Assembly (NCBI GenBank): GCA_020744425.1
Contig: JAGMUV010000008.1
Coordinates: 1,364,001 to 1,428,000 of the forward strand
DNA from: Dactylonectria macrodidyma
Taxonomy: Eukaryota > Ascomycota > Sordariomycetes > Hypocreales > Nectriaceae
DNA: 64,000 nt
Direction: 5' to 3'
Below, piece after piece: positions 10,608-22,668 of the stretch. The translations under genes and the position numbers were made by a program. The notes beneath the pieces are model-generated. The model saw only the letters and a program-made list of their open reading frames with translations. It was not told where the DNA came from and ran no database searches. How positions within the stretch are numbered: the first letter of the stretch is position 1; each line of letters opens with the position of its first letter.

Positions 10608-11808
10608 GGTGAGCCCAGGTATGGATGATTGGCGCAGAGAGAGAGGATTGGAATAAGCTTTATTGCGATCGTAGGTGAGTCGTAGGTGGATGGTAGCGGG
10701 CGACGAGCTATTCGGGGGTCAAAATGGTCCAGCTCGAGCGCATGGCGATGTCGGCGGAGGAAGTCGAGGATGGTCGCCCAGGAGACAGCGCTCGGGGAGA
10801 TGGACGCAAAAGACCCACCAAGACGGCGGTAGAGTAGGAATGATCAGCTAGGTCAAATACAGAGGCAAAGGCGGACCATGGTGATGAGGCGGAGGTGGAC
10901 GGATGTAGAGATGGATGTGAATGCGAATGGGCCGTTTGGAAACTTGGAAAGGCTGGGCTGGGGCTACTTTGGGCCGAAGCTTGGGGGAAGGAAGGAAGGA
11001 AGCGGAGCTGCTTGAACGGGGCTGGGATTGGCTGGGATTGGTTGAGACGTGGCAGTGGGAGCGGTTGGTTGGTTGGTGGAATGCGGGCGTGAAGAACCAG
11101 AGCAGCAACCCGCTTACCAGCCCGAGTGCAGCCAAGCCTCAGCCGAGCTGGCAGCTTCCTTTTCCGAGCCTTGCCCGATGCCCACCGACTAAAACCCTAC
11201 AGCTAATTGCGAATCACGAGACACGACGCCCGGGTAGACAAAAACAATCTTCAAAGCCGGACCGAGATGATGTCAGTCCAGCTACTAATTAAACCGTACC
11301 TTCGTCATGCAGCACGGCCCGCATCTCTGTTTCCCTACATCCAGTTGGCTAGTTGTTTTAATCTACTTGTTGTTTTACGTACCCGTTGGTTGGCATTGAT
11401 TATCTCCTTCTTCCCCCAGCAATTGAACCGGCCTTGTTTCTCCTTGATTGACATTAGCTCGCCCCTACGTAACCCCCCCTCTGAGACACGGGCCTCGGGC
11501 GTCGGAGTCGGGCCTGTTCAAGCTTTTTCCCCGCCTTGTCATCAGTTCAGGCTTAACAAACCGGTGGGCAAACCTGAAAAAAGTATAGAAATTGCTTGGC
11601 ATGGTGTTCTAGCTGTAGTATAGGCACGTTCATATGGCGAACCGTAGAGGTGATGACTTGTATCGCTCCGCCGAGCTTCCTCTACTACGTAGTAAGCTCA
11701 AGGTAGTCACGTGGCACTGACTCGAACTCAAACTAACACTCTAGTCACCTCCTGCGTCGTAAGCTCCTCGAGTTGTCTAGACACGCGACCCTTACCACCC
11801 ATATCATC
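10608..11808. other. divergent promoter region between SYP1 and a Zn2Cys6 regulator
   Basis: There is no supportable gene. Purine/pyrimidine-biased stretches at 10850-11080 (GGAAGGAAGG-type on plus) look like a SYP1 leader. The remainder is upstream sequence of the 11809 gene. Confidence 0.5.
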
Positions 11809-13464
11809 ATGGGAGATAGCTCAAAACCCACGAGAGGTATGTCTCTTGAGCCAAGACCACTAGGAAAGGCAGCGGCTTATGGATGATGGAACAACATTCG
11901 CCCCACAGCCCACCACCTACCGCATACCGCCTTGTGCATACCCCTAGCTAACAACTAGGGTCTTTGCAGGATGCTATCTCTGCATGAGACGGCGAATCAT
12001 CTGCGATAAAGCCATCCCGCATTGTAACAAATGCAAGGTAAAGGGTCTTGCATGTCCTGGGTATGGCGTTCGCTTTCGTTTCGTGCCAATCAACACCGTC
12101 ATTGCTCGAGGGGATCCGCGAATGGGTTCGGCGATCTACCCCACTCATGAAGTTGCTCATCGTCCTGCAATCAACAACTCCCAGCTCTCGAATGACGACA
12201 CATTTGGTAACCCTCAAGATTCTCTGACCAGTTCGCTTGCCGACAACTGCGGGACGGCCAACGACTGCACGGGCTTGGTTGCTACTCACGGCGAAAACCC
12301 ACACTCTGGTGGTCACTGGAATGTCATTCAAACTCAAGCCAACGGACGAGCAGATTCAGCTAATGACTTGGCGTCTGCGCCTCATCGATCTTTCAACAAG
12401 ACCCATTCTTTCACGCCCCAATCATGTCAGATCCCGCGAATACTAGATCCCCTCGACGCATTGCCGCGCTTCTTAATAGACCACTGTAAGCTTGCTCTAT
12501 TGTGCTTGAGTCTGGCTGACGTTTTAGTTGCTGAAAAAATCTCCTCCATCACGATATCGATCGATGGCAAAGGCAATGGGTACCGAAACTACGTATTGCC
12601 GATGGCTTACGTGGATCCCTTCATACAACAAGCTCTCTGCGTCGCTGCCGCTTTTCATCTTGCTCAATACATGCCGCGCTTACTTCCATATGCTGAAAAA
12701 ACTCGAGCCGTGATTATCGGGAACCTACGTAAGAGAGCCAGCTCTGTGAATGCACTGGACGAGGTAACATGGGCTGTCATCCATACACTGATTCTAGGGG
12801 ATTTATTTACCGGTAGCGAAGAAGTCCTAACATTGTACCATTCCCTCACCTCTTTTATTACTGCTCGTGGGACTGAGGATCTGAAATCACCACTGGTCCA
12901 GTTTCTATATATTCAGGCACAATTGTACGTTGACCTAGCTGGTGGATGTATCCAACAAGCTGCTGACTATTTAGCTTCACATTTTTTGCCGGCCCCTTTA
13001 TGGCTGAGTATCAAGATATATGGACTGCCACCCGTCGATATCTTAACCCGGTGGAATCCAAGTCGGAGTTGGATGCAGGGCCGAGCATCCAAGACTACCA
13101 CGAACTACCGCAAAACCTTGATGTGCATTGCATCACCTCGGAAATTTACCTCTTACGTATAGAGTCGCGCGTGGCTCCAGCCAGCCATGCCCGCATGAAC
13201 ACCCTCATTCGACAGTTACGAGTGTTGTTGGAACACTCGAAACAAGGACCCAACTCGCACACCTTGGCTTGGCCCTGCTTCCTTGGAGCTATGGAGGCAC
13301 GTTCCGAAGACGATCGCCGCTTTTTCTCCAATTCCTTGCGTCGTATTTGGGAAATATCAGCCCCAAAACCCATGCCCAGAACACTGAGCAGACTGCCCAC
13401 CGCATGGGAGCGAAAGGCATTAGGCGGATGGGTTGAGCGATTTCCTGACAAAAACGGATCCTAA
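11809..13464 (+). CDS. Zn(II)2Cys6 fungal transcription factor
   Basis: Four exons: 11809-11836, 11970-12485, 12528-12924 and 12975-13464, giving 476 aa. The 42-nt and 50-nt introns carry CTGAC branch points 10-13 nt before AG. The short first exon leads straight into the zinc cluster at residues 11-38 (CYLCMRRRIICDKAIPHCNK then CKVKGLAC), spacing C-x2-C-x6-C-x6-C-x2-C-x6-C, so it should bind CGG-type sites in the nucleus. The C-terminal two thirds look like a fungal-specific regulatory domain (AYVDPFIQQALCVAAAFHLA; ITSEIYLLRIESRV). Without the 50-nt third intron the frame would close at 13162. Its target pathway cannot be told from its neighbours. Confidence 0.85.
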
Positions 13465-13692
13465 CACGGCGAATCTATCGCTTGGCGGGTGAAGTCTGAA
13501 GCATAGGTACTGATAAGTGGCAAGTCGTGCCAACGGTTGTTGCAGCTTCTTGGATGTTGAAGCAAGTTTCGTCCGAGTCGTCTAAGTGGGACGCGTGCAC
13601 GTGGTTGCCGTCGCCTAACCACTTGCGACCAGCTCCAACCCAACTTCAACATCACCACTCCAACTACACCTTCATCCGTCTGCCAATAAATC

Positions 13693-14963
13693 ATGGACTC
13701 GCCAACGCCCGACTGGAGGACTTCGCTATCTAATGCTCAGCGCTATGATACCATTCAACAAATGTGAGCTGCCTTGGCTTGTTCTCAACTTCTTTGCTCA
13801 CCGCCCGCAGCCAGCGACACTTGGGCTCAGCCAACATGAGCGACGCCATTGCCATTGAGCAAGCTGCCTTTCAAGTCTCATCCACAGAGGTGCATCCGAA
13901 GATGACCCGTACGCAACCCAAGGCTGACGGGGATATTAGGAGCAATATTTACTTGCGTGTCAGCCAACCCGCTCGTCCCCAAATTCCATCGCCCCAGATG
14001 TGGAGAGCGCGAGCGAAGGTGAAGGTATCCGCATTGGAACCTACACAAATTGTACGCCCATATCTGAAGGCATCACATCTGAGGTCTACCGGTCTGGCAT
14101 CGATGCACTTAAAGTCATCACTCGCGAAAACATAGAGCCGCACAATCCCCGGCGGGAGGTCCAGATCCTCAATCTTCTCAAACGTCCATGCATTCCTCTA
14201 CTCAACACCTTTCGTGACCAAGAACAGCATCTTGTGCTCGTCTTTCCATTTATGCCATTTACTCTAGCCGATCTTTTCGACAAAGGCCCTCTTCCTCTCG
14301 CGGACATTCGCTCCATCTTCGTCGATACCCTTCATGCGTTGCGGGATATCCATGAGAAAGGCATCATCCACCGCGATATCAAGCCGTCGGCCATTCTCCT
14401 TGAATCTCCTACCGGCCCAGCTTACCTCTCCGACTTTGGTACCGCCTGGCACCCGGAGTTATCAAAATCCTCTGAGCCGTTTGACGACAAGATTCTCGAT
14501 ATTGGAACAGGTGCCTACCGGGCTCCGGAGACGCTTTTCGGAAACAAATCATACGGGCCGGCTGTGGACATGTGGAGTCTAGGAGTTATGCTTTCAGAAG
14601 CGATCAGGGAACCACCAATGCCCATATTTGAGTCCCGTCCGGCCCACGAAGACGGCAGTCAGCTGGGCCTCATCCTCAGCATCTTCAAGACGCTCGGCAC
14701 GCCAACACCAGAGACATGGCCCGAGGCAGAGACTTTTAAGGTTACACCCTTTGCTCTCTGGACCGTCTTCCCTGTGCGGCCTTGGGATGTTATTCTTCCC
14801 GATGTCAACCCTGACATGAGGCTCCTTGTCGCATCGCTTTTGCGGTACGACGGACAGAGAGCCACAGCTGCGCATGTAAGTTTCATTATTAACCTAAAGG
14901 ATTTAAACTAACGGGATCTAGGCACTGAACCACCAAAGCCTCCAAAATGGCCGCCTCATTTAA
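13693..14963 (+). CDS. CDK-like (CMGC, CAK-type) protein kinase with altered catalytic loop
   Basis: Exons 13693-13763, 13811-13889, 13940-14875 and 14922-14963 give 375 aa; the second intron is 50 nt with CTGAC 13 nt before AG. The N-terminal 70 residues are a helical, Ser-rich extension. Kinase landmarks: SEGITSEVYRS in place of a glycine loop, ALKVI (lysine), HRDIKPSAILL (catalytic loop), SDFGTAW, TGAYRAPE, and VDMWSLGVMLSE. The family resembles fungal CAK/Csk1-like kinases, which in yeast (Cak1) also lack the glycine loop. Here the Asn of HRDxKxxN is Ala, which is rare in active kinases. The gene ends convergent with LTN1. I am sure of the kinase fold, less so of activity and exact subfamily. 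Confidence 0.82.
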
Positions 14964-15450
14964 AAGGACGTTGGTTTCCTGTGTGCTTATAATGGCTTAT
15001 CTTGACAAGCATCAATGTGATCGTAGCAGGCGGCATGAAGATCTATACCCGCCATGCCCAAACATGTCACCAGTTCACTACTTTACTTGACGAAACTACC
15101 AAGATCCCGAAGCATCAACTATCAATCATTTGCTACATAGACATCGTATTTCGCAAGGCTTGTACGCGCCAGTATCCATCGTCCCACCTTGGCTGACCGG
15201 CGGAAGGACAGGTCAAGACATTTGCCTGATCAATGTCGCAGACAAGCCACCAAGGCCAATTATCAATCAGTGGGTGCCTTAGCTGCCCCTTTCCAGAGTC
15301 CGAGGCGCCAATTGAAGAAAATTATGCACCTGGGGACGTTGACGACAAAGTCGCGGTTGGGAATAGCGTAACTGCGCCCAGACACGAAGGGGTGTATCAA
15401 AATTTACAACGCATCTCAAGTCTATTTCTATTGTGTTGCCTCACTCCCTA
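14964..15450. other. intergenic region between convergent kinase and LTN1
   Basis: This holds the 3' flanks of both genes. I see nothing else. Confidence 0.5.
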
Positions 15451-18400
15451 TCACTGCCTCCTCTTTGCCGTATCAGAGCCCAGATATTCTATGGGGTTCC
15501 TGCATAGAGGGCACGTATTCTGGTTACTTGTCTGGAACCACTTGTACAAGCATGTACGGTGGAACAGGTTCTTGCACGTCGAACATTTCTTGTCGGGCAT
15601 GCGCTTGTCGGTCGAGATGATACTGTAGCAGATGGCGCATTCGCTCTGCCCCTTGAGCGCGCCGATTATGTTCCGCTTAAAGACCTGGAGCCCGTCGATG
15701 ATGTTGCCGTTGGAAAAGGTGATGACGCCTTGGGTTGTCATGATCCAACTCTGCCACTTCTTTTCGTTGACTGCCACGCGGTGGAGGCTGGACACGGTGA
15801 CGCCCTCGATGGGGTAGCTGGGTGGCACCTTGATGACAATGGACGCCTGGCTCTCGTCGACCTCGTATCCTGCCGTCACCTCCCTGGCCGCTCGCGCAAC
15901 CTTGACGACGAGTTCCTGTTCATCCATGGCAGGTGGCTCCTGGCCGTCTGCCCACTCTTGCACCTCATCCAGCGTATCCGAGATTGTCAGAGGAGAAAGG
16001 TACTTGGTTGTCCAGGATTCGACAGCGATTCTAGTTTGCTTCGAACGACAGTCAATGTACCATGCGCGGAAAAGGCCAGGCGTGTACTTGAGCGTCAAGT
16101 AAAACAGATGAACCAGCAACCACTGCATATTCTTCTCCTCGGGCTCCGACTCTGCAAGCTTGATGTCGTAGTCGATGATCTGCTCAGGGTGGAGGTTGAC
16201 CCTTTCGAGCTTTAGTGGCTGTGCAGCCGAGTGTCCAAGGACGTCAAACATAAAATCCAGTAGCGGGCCGGCTGTATTGTCCGTCTTGAGGCTTTCAGTG
16301 AGGTCGTTTCGGATCTTAAACGAAGACGTCGAGAAGGCGTCGAAGACGAGTTTCCACGACAAAAGATATGCGCGGATCGGCGAGGGAAATTCGGCAAGCA
16401 TCTCGTCGGAATACTTTTCCAGCGTGGGAGCGTCGAGCAACAGCGAGAGGAGCTCATCGGGCAATCGAGCATCTGTTGGGTCAGTTTTTGAGCCACATGC
16501 AGCTGGTTGTACACACCTGTCTTATCGAGCAACACGTCGATCGATTTTTGCTCTTGTTGTGCGGGAATCGCCTTGTGGAGAAGGTTAAAGGCCGCTGTCT
16601 GGATATCTCTCGAGTCCGAAGCCACCAGGCCAAAAATGTCGGACAATCCGGGAATGTGTCGAAGGGGGATCTTGTCAACTTCGCGACAGAGCAGGGCGTC
16701 GACAATCTCCAGCGGCTGCGAGGTCGCGTACCTAGGAAGCCGCAGCAACTCAATCAGCGATCGCGGCTTGGCGCTGGCATACTCTTTGATGGCGTCGACG
16801 AGATCGTCGTTGGGTTCCTGCAACGATTCCAGCGTCTTGAACAGTTTCAGAGACGCGTGGATGAAAGGGAGCGCTTCGTGGAGCTTGTAGTCGTTGGCAC
16901 GGTTCCAGAGCGAGATGCAAAACTCAATCGTCTTTTCCCAATACGACCCATAGACGTCCTTCATGCATGGGAGAAGGTGTGTCAAGGCGCGACAGATGTC
17001 GGCGCAGAGTGGCGCGCTCAGGCTCTCGGGTTCGTCCAGCCAGGAGGTGATTTGTCGAACAGCAAAGACGATGCGGTTATTAGCCACGGGTAATTCGCCA
17101 AGCTCGTATACTTGCGCGCATATCGAGAGGAGAACGAGTGTCATGTGCGTCTTTGCTCCTTGAGGAGTTGCTCCGGCGACCTCACTGACAACCCGGTTGG
17201 AGAAGTTGTTGACTGCTTTGGAAGGCTGTAGGGTCTCACCGAATCCGGTAATGAGTCCAGCGGCCAAGAGAACTGTCGCGGGCGATATCTTGAGCACCTC
17301 GGGCGTAAGAAGCGACTCTTCCAGATGCGCCACGCCCGCTTCCGTCAACGACTGAACCAACTCCGCCAAAGCCCTCGCGCTGTACAAGCCCCTAGGCGTC
17401 AACTCTTTAGAGTGCTCCATCAAGAGATTGACAAGGTCATGAACAACCGACTCATCCCACGTTTTGAGTTCTGAGGTGAGGGCGGTCAACATATTACGCA
17501 TCGACGAGATGAAACCCTCTGCCTGCGAACTCGCCTCGGCGTGTCCCACAGTCTTCCAGAGTCGGTTTTCTTCCATGCAAGTGATTTGATCGGAGACAAG
17601 CTGGACGGTGAGACACTGGAGATAGAGAAGCTCCACTTGGAATCGCTTTGGCAGTTGCGATAGTAGGGGCTTGGACTCTGAAAGTTGGCAGACGTACAGA
17701 GCCATTCTCATGGGAATCGACCGTCCCTTTCTGTCTCGAGGCACACGGACTGGGGCGGCCTCGGGAGCTTTGACAAGTGTAGCCGCACCTCCGAGGTTGT
17801 TGGTGATTGTAAGCGAAGGGTTGACAGGTTGCTCCAAAAAGGGGGCAAGCTCTGCCATCCAAACGTTGGTGCTCGGAAACAACTCCTCTAGGGGAGTATC
17901 AGCTGCGGCGCTTTGGGCTTGCATGACAAGCGTCTCGATACTGAATTGGTTAGCAACGAAGACAGACAAGGGCACGAGTGACACTTACTCCAAAGACTGC
18001 AAGCCAGCCCTTTCGAGATTGGATTGGATGATGCTGACAACGGGCAACTTGCCATCGCCATGATTGTCGAGTAGGTCGCGAATGGCCGTGGCTTTGGAGG
18101 ATATGGCGGGGTTGTCAATCTCGGAGAGACTCAACAGCTGCGCGACTAGGGCAGTGTGGATGGCCTCGTCGTGCGAAAAGAGGTCAGGTCGACCCTTGGC
18201 GGCGATTTCCAGAGCTCTCAAGGCGGGTTCAATGTGCTGATGCTCTTTTTCGAGAATGTCGACAAGTTGTCGCAGGAGCTCTCGGTAACTGTCGTCGGTC
18301 AGACCTTGGTATGTCACCGCTACTTCAAGCACCTCCCAAGAGCCTCCCTCCCCCCTAGCCAGAGTTGCCGACTGGGCGACGATGTGATTCTGCAACTCTT

Positions 18401-20422
18401 GGTCCTTTTGGGCCAGAGCTGAGCCACTATCCCGCGAGATGAGAGATGCCAGCGCGGAATCGCGGGCAGACCCCGAGGGTAACTCCAAAATGGCCTTGAT
18501 CCACAAGCCCCAGACCGTAGCGAGGTCATCGGAGACGGCTCCAAGAAGATGAATACACGACAATAAATAACGCGAAGACGGAGAGGCTACAGCCTTGGTC
18601 GCATCGTCGCTGAGCGACTGCAAAAACGAAGAAACCTTTTTCTCAGTGCCTCCAACAAACAAGCGACGAGCGGTGCTCAGAGAATACTCGAGGATCCGAG
18701 CGGCACCGTAGGGCTTCAGGTTGCGGCTTTCAAGTAGAGAAATGCTCTGGGAAATCACCACACCTGAAGGCGCGGCCGCATGGTCGGGAAGGTCCAGTTC
18801 CGTAACCTTGTCCTCAATCTGTCCCACCAAGCTGAACCATCGACGGCCCTCCTCGGCAATCTTTTCCTGGGACTGATGGTAATCCCGAGAGACTTCAGGA
18901 AGCGAGCCGGAAATCTTGGCGCAAAATACGCTGGCCAGGCGATTCCACTCCTCGGCTGAAGCTGAAATGACGGGAGGGGACGACTGGACTGTAGCGACAT
19001 AGGCTTCGACAAGGACGGATATCGCATTGGGGCCGAGAGGAATGGTGGCCGTCTTTTCGGAAACGGAAAAGAGAAACTGCTCGATAAGGGGAAAGAGATG
19101 CTCCTGAACAAACGGCAGTTGATCATCCGCGGGAAGAGCGCCAAGTAGACGTTTGGCGGTGTCAATGAAGCATTTCCACGCCGGAGAGGTGTTTGTCCGA
19201 GGCTCGTCTCGATTTGTGATGCCAGACTTGAGCGAACCCAACAGCCGAGAGGCAACTTCAGGTGTTAGTTGCTCAGCAGGAAGAATGGAAAGCAGCTGAT
19301 CCAGATATTCCCAAAATCTAGTCTGACTGCCCTGGGATCCCTTGGCAATAAAGGCTTGGAGTCGAGAGAGCGGCGATTTAGGGTCACTTGGGGACTTGGA
19401 CGAAGCCCAGACGTCGGGATATGCTTGTGTCATTTTGGTCAAGGCACGGACATATTCGAGGGCCGAGCCTGCCTGGTTAGTTTTCAAGCCACCTGTAATA
19501 AAGGCCTGCTTGACCTTGGAGGACTCGGCATACGGCAGTTTGCGGTCGATGGATGCAAACAGTAACTGACAAGCTGTCTTTCTGACGTGAGAGTCTTTAA
19601 AGGTGATTGTTTTCCATACATTCTCCTGGGAAAAGTAGTCGTCGTATCGAGGCTGGTATTTTTCAAGGCCGGCAGGCTCGGCTCTTTGGAGGAGACCTAG
19701 AACCAGGGACATGCTGGCTGTGACCACTCGATAGTATTTCGCCTCAGAATCCTCCACAGTGGTTGAACGTTCGTCGCTAAGGGTGTCTTGTGTTTCTTGG
19801 ATGGCATCGATGGCATAGTCGAGGATCTGGGGTTGACACTTGTTCCAAAAGGCCGAGACCTTTTCAGGAGTCGTGAGAAAGGAAGTGAGGCCATCGCTGG
19901 CAGCTCTCGCAACGACTCGATCACGATCGAATAGACCAACCAGCCATGCAGCGACGATCCTAGGGATATGACGTTCAAATCGCTTGCGTGCGGATTTCAT
20001 AAGCTCGAACTGGACGTTGTGGGAAAGTTCGCGGACTCGGCGGGAGTTGTCGATTGAAGTTCGAGGATATATTTGGACCTATTTCAAGTTAAACTCTGTC
20101 GCAAATCATGACGAGCATAACCTACCCAAACCTCGAGGACGGCCTCTTCAACCCCACCATCCTTGTCATTAGGATGAGCCAATACATAGGCCAGCAAATC
20201 CTCTAGCGCCTTAGCCTTGGTGGTACTGTCCTTTTTGAGAATGTTCTTGAGCGACACAACGACGTTGGGGTCCGAAACAGCAACAAAAGACGGGGGTTCG
20301 GCGAGGTACGACAGAGAGGTTCCGCTCGGCGAGCCGGCGCCAAACCCACCAAAGCCGCCGAATCCGGATCGGGTACCAGTGTCGAAGCCCCGAGCGGCCG
20401 GTTTGCCTTGAGCCCGCTTCAT
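15451..20422 (-). CDS. LTN1: E3 ubiquitin ligase listerin (Ltn1/Rkr1), ribosome quality control
   Basis: Four exons: 20422-20126, 20078-17989, 17940-16517 and 16472-15451, giving 1610 aa with all phases consistent. Ltn1 binds stalled 60S subunits with Rqc2 and ubiquitinates the nascent chain. The N-terminus is a short Gly/Phe-rich segment followed by the conserved start of the HEAT-repeat array (KALEDLLAYV; SARKRFERHIPRIVAAWLVG). The long middle is alpha-helical HEAT/ARM-like repeats. The C-terminus carries an RWD-like region and a RING-CH type finger: CAICYSIISTDKRMPDKKC then CKNLFHRTCLYKWF and CPLCR. Length matches fungal listerins. It is transcribed away from the repeat protein at 22669. 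Confidence 0.95.
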
Positions 20423-21681
20423 CTTTTTTCTTGTCTGGGGCGTGTGCGAAGCGAGGCGGCGGCGGGCGTAGGCGCGGGTGGGCGTGAAGATGCGCTTATG
20501 GCAGCGCTTGTTGCAGCTCTGGCTGTTTTGGTGAGGAGGAACGAGAAAATGCTCGGAGGGGCACAGGTGATGTCACATGAAGCACGGGCCAGGCCGGTCA
20601 AGGCAAGGGCAAATCAAGGCGGGGTGATGAATGGAGTCACTCAGAGCCTCATCCGGCCCACGCGGATGCTTGATTCGAGAGGTTTGAAGTGTGAACGATT
20701 GAACTGGAAGGAGAGGATGATGAATTGATGGGAATCTTTATTTTGACGTCTTTTATTTGATATTGATTGTCCACAGCTCGCCTCACAGTGCCTCATAGCA
20801 GCCTCGCTGTGGACACGCCCTGGCCGGTCGACTTGACTCACGCCGATCCAATCATCTCATCACTTGTCGGCGACCGGGGCATCCGTTGATCTGCCTAATG
20901 AACAGCCGCCGACATGATCAGTGCCGTAAAAAGAGCAAAAGTTTAGCTGGTCTTTAGCTAGGGTCTTTCGGTTCTTAGCTGGGGGTCCTCCGGCTGGGAT
21001 ATGGGTCCCCTGTTCCTCCTTCTGAATGCATCGAGTCACAGCGCTTGGCCAGATGAAATGGTCCGGATTGGAGGGACGGACGGGGAGAGCCTAGTTGACG
21101 CTCTGATAGCTGCCACTCACCGAGAGCCCCAAGCGCGCCCTGCCGCATTTGATCCTAGGTTGGCGGGCATTTGACCCTGGGCCGGCGGGGACACTAATCG
21201 GTGGTATTTCAGAGCCACGCCCGCTAGACAGCCTGTGTCGACCCGTGTCTGTCTTAACCATCCGCGTCAACCACGCCATAAACCCAATTGTCCTCGGTTG
21301 GTGGTTATCCCCCCGCCCGAGGATTGGTTCTGGAGCAGCGGATGTTCAGCCCAACCTCCCATTCCGTCCCATTGCATCATACCGTCCATTGTAGCATCTC
21401 GTACCATTGCGGGATCCCGTCGCATCACAGCGTCGTGATACGACATGGGCACCAGCATCGTGAGAATGCCAAAACTAGCACTTCCGCTCGTGGTTTGGAC
21501 ACGCGAGCCACGTGATAGGTATGCCGTGGAATTGATGTGCCACCGCCGCCACGCAGCTGCGGACCTGCCGTTTCGGGGTCTGTCTGTCTGTCATGGTTGG
21601 CACATGCTTGGTGAACCTGCTTGGTGGGCATGCTTGGTGATGTCAAGCTGTCCCAGACGAGCTGTTCCAGGCCAGCCATCA

Positions 21682-21698
21682 ACGTACCTTAGGTACGT
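21682..21698. repeat. 17-nt palindrome
   Basis: ACGTACCTTAGGTACGT is a perfect inverted repeat with 8-nt arms and a single central base. It could be a regulatory site or chance. Confidence 0.5.
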
Positions 21699-22340
21699 AG
21701 GTCTCGCTGCCGGGGCTGATGGTTGATGGCTGATTGGCGCGACTGGGTTCTCGGGGCAAAGTCGCGTCCCCCAAAATGTCTCCCTTGTCACAGCGAGAGG
21801 CATGCCCTCCACTGCTGCTTATGCATTCTCCGGCTGCCTTGTCCGCTGCAAGTCTCTGCTGCAACTGTCGCACTGTCGCGCGAGCAAGGTACGTCAGTGG
21901 CTGCAATCTGCATCCCTCCCTGCCGCCCAAAGCCGCAGGAAACGCACCGCGACGCAGACAGAACACGCAGCAATCCCCTCTGCCCTCTAGGGTTTCTAGC
22001 CACTGGCCCCTCTGCCCCCCTTTGGCCCCTCTACCCCGCAAACTCTCAGTGCCTTTTTGTGGTGCTCTCCCAGGCGATTGCAGGGGTCGTCAGCCCCAAA
22101 ACTACCACTAAACCCCTGTGACACCCCCCCTTGATAGCCCCCAAAGCCCCAACGAGCCTAGAACGGGCCCCCCCAATCCCGCAGGCGTCTCACTCTCCAG
22201 CACCACCCCCCCAAGCCCCAGCCAAGCACCTGAGTGGAGGTCCCCACTCTGGCTCAGTCTGATGAACCTCAGGCGTCCTGAGGCGTCCCTCCCCAGTGCC
22301 TTGGTCGTCTGGTCCTGCGCCTGGCTCGTCTGTTCCTCGC

Positions 22341-22360
22341 TTCTACTTCTACTTCTACTT
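22341..22360 (+). repeat. (TTCTAC)n microsatellite
   Basis: About 3.3 copies of TTCTAC lie within the pyrimidine-rich leader of the gene starting at 22669. Confidence 0.8.
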
Positions 22361-22668
22361 GCTGCTTCCTCTCCATTCAATTTCCCTTTCTCTCCATCCA
22401 TTTCATTCTTCCTCATCTTTTCGCATCCTTCCAGCTATCTCGGTGGCACTATCCTTACTGACAACCTCGACACTTGATCTTCTGCGCCTCCGAATCGTGT
22501 TAGTCGCATCATCTGGCCCTCAGCTGCGTCTACGTCTTGGTAAGCTCCCCCTCATCTCCGACACCTCCGCATTCAGCCCATGTCGCAATCGCAGTCGCCT
22601 TTCAACGGGTTTGTCTTGAATGTCTTTGCTGATCTCAGTTTAGAACTTGGACTGCGCTCCCATCCATC

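Larger units (their letters stand above)
20423..22668. other. 2.2-kb divergent intergenic region
   Basis: This separates LTN1 from the repeat-protein gene. Several short ORFs overlap on both strands but none looks like a gene. The last 400 nt before 22669 are pyrimidine-rich, typical of a fungal core promoter and leader. A palindrome lies at 21682-21698 and a (TTCTAC)n microsatellite at 22341-22360. Confidence 0.5.

Noticed and set aside
10848..11292. overlapping ORFs upstream of SYP1
   Set aside because: Purine-rich leader-like sequence open on both strands; no protein features.
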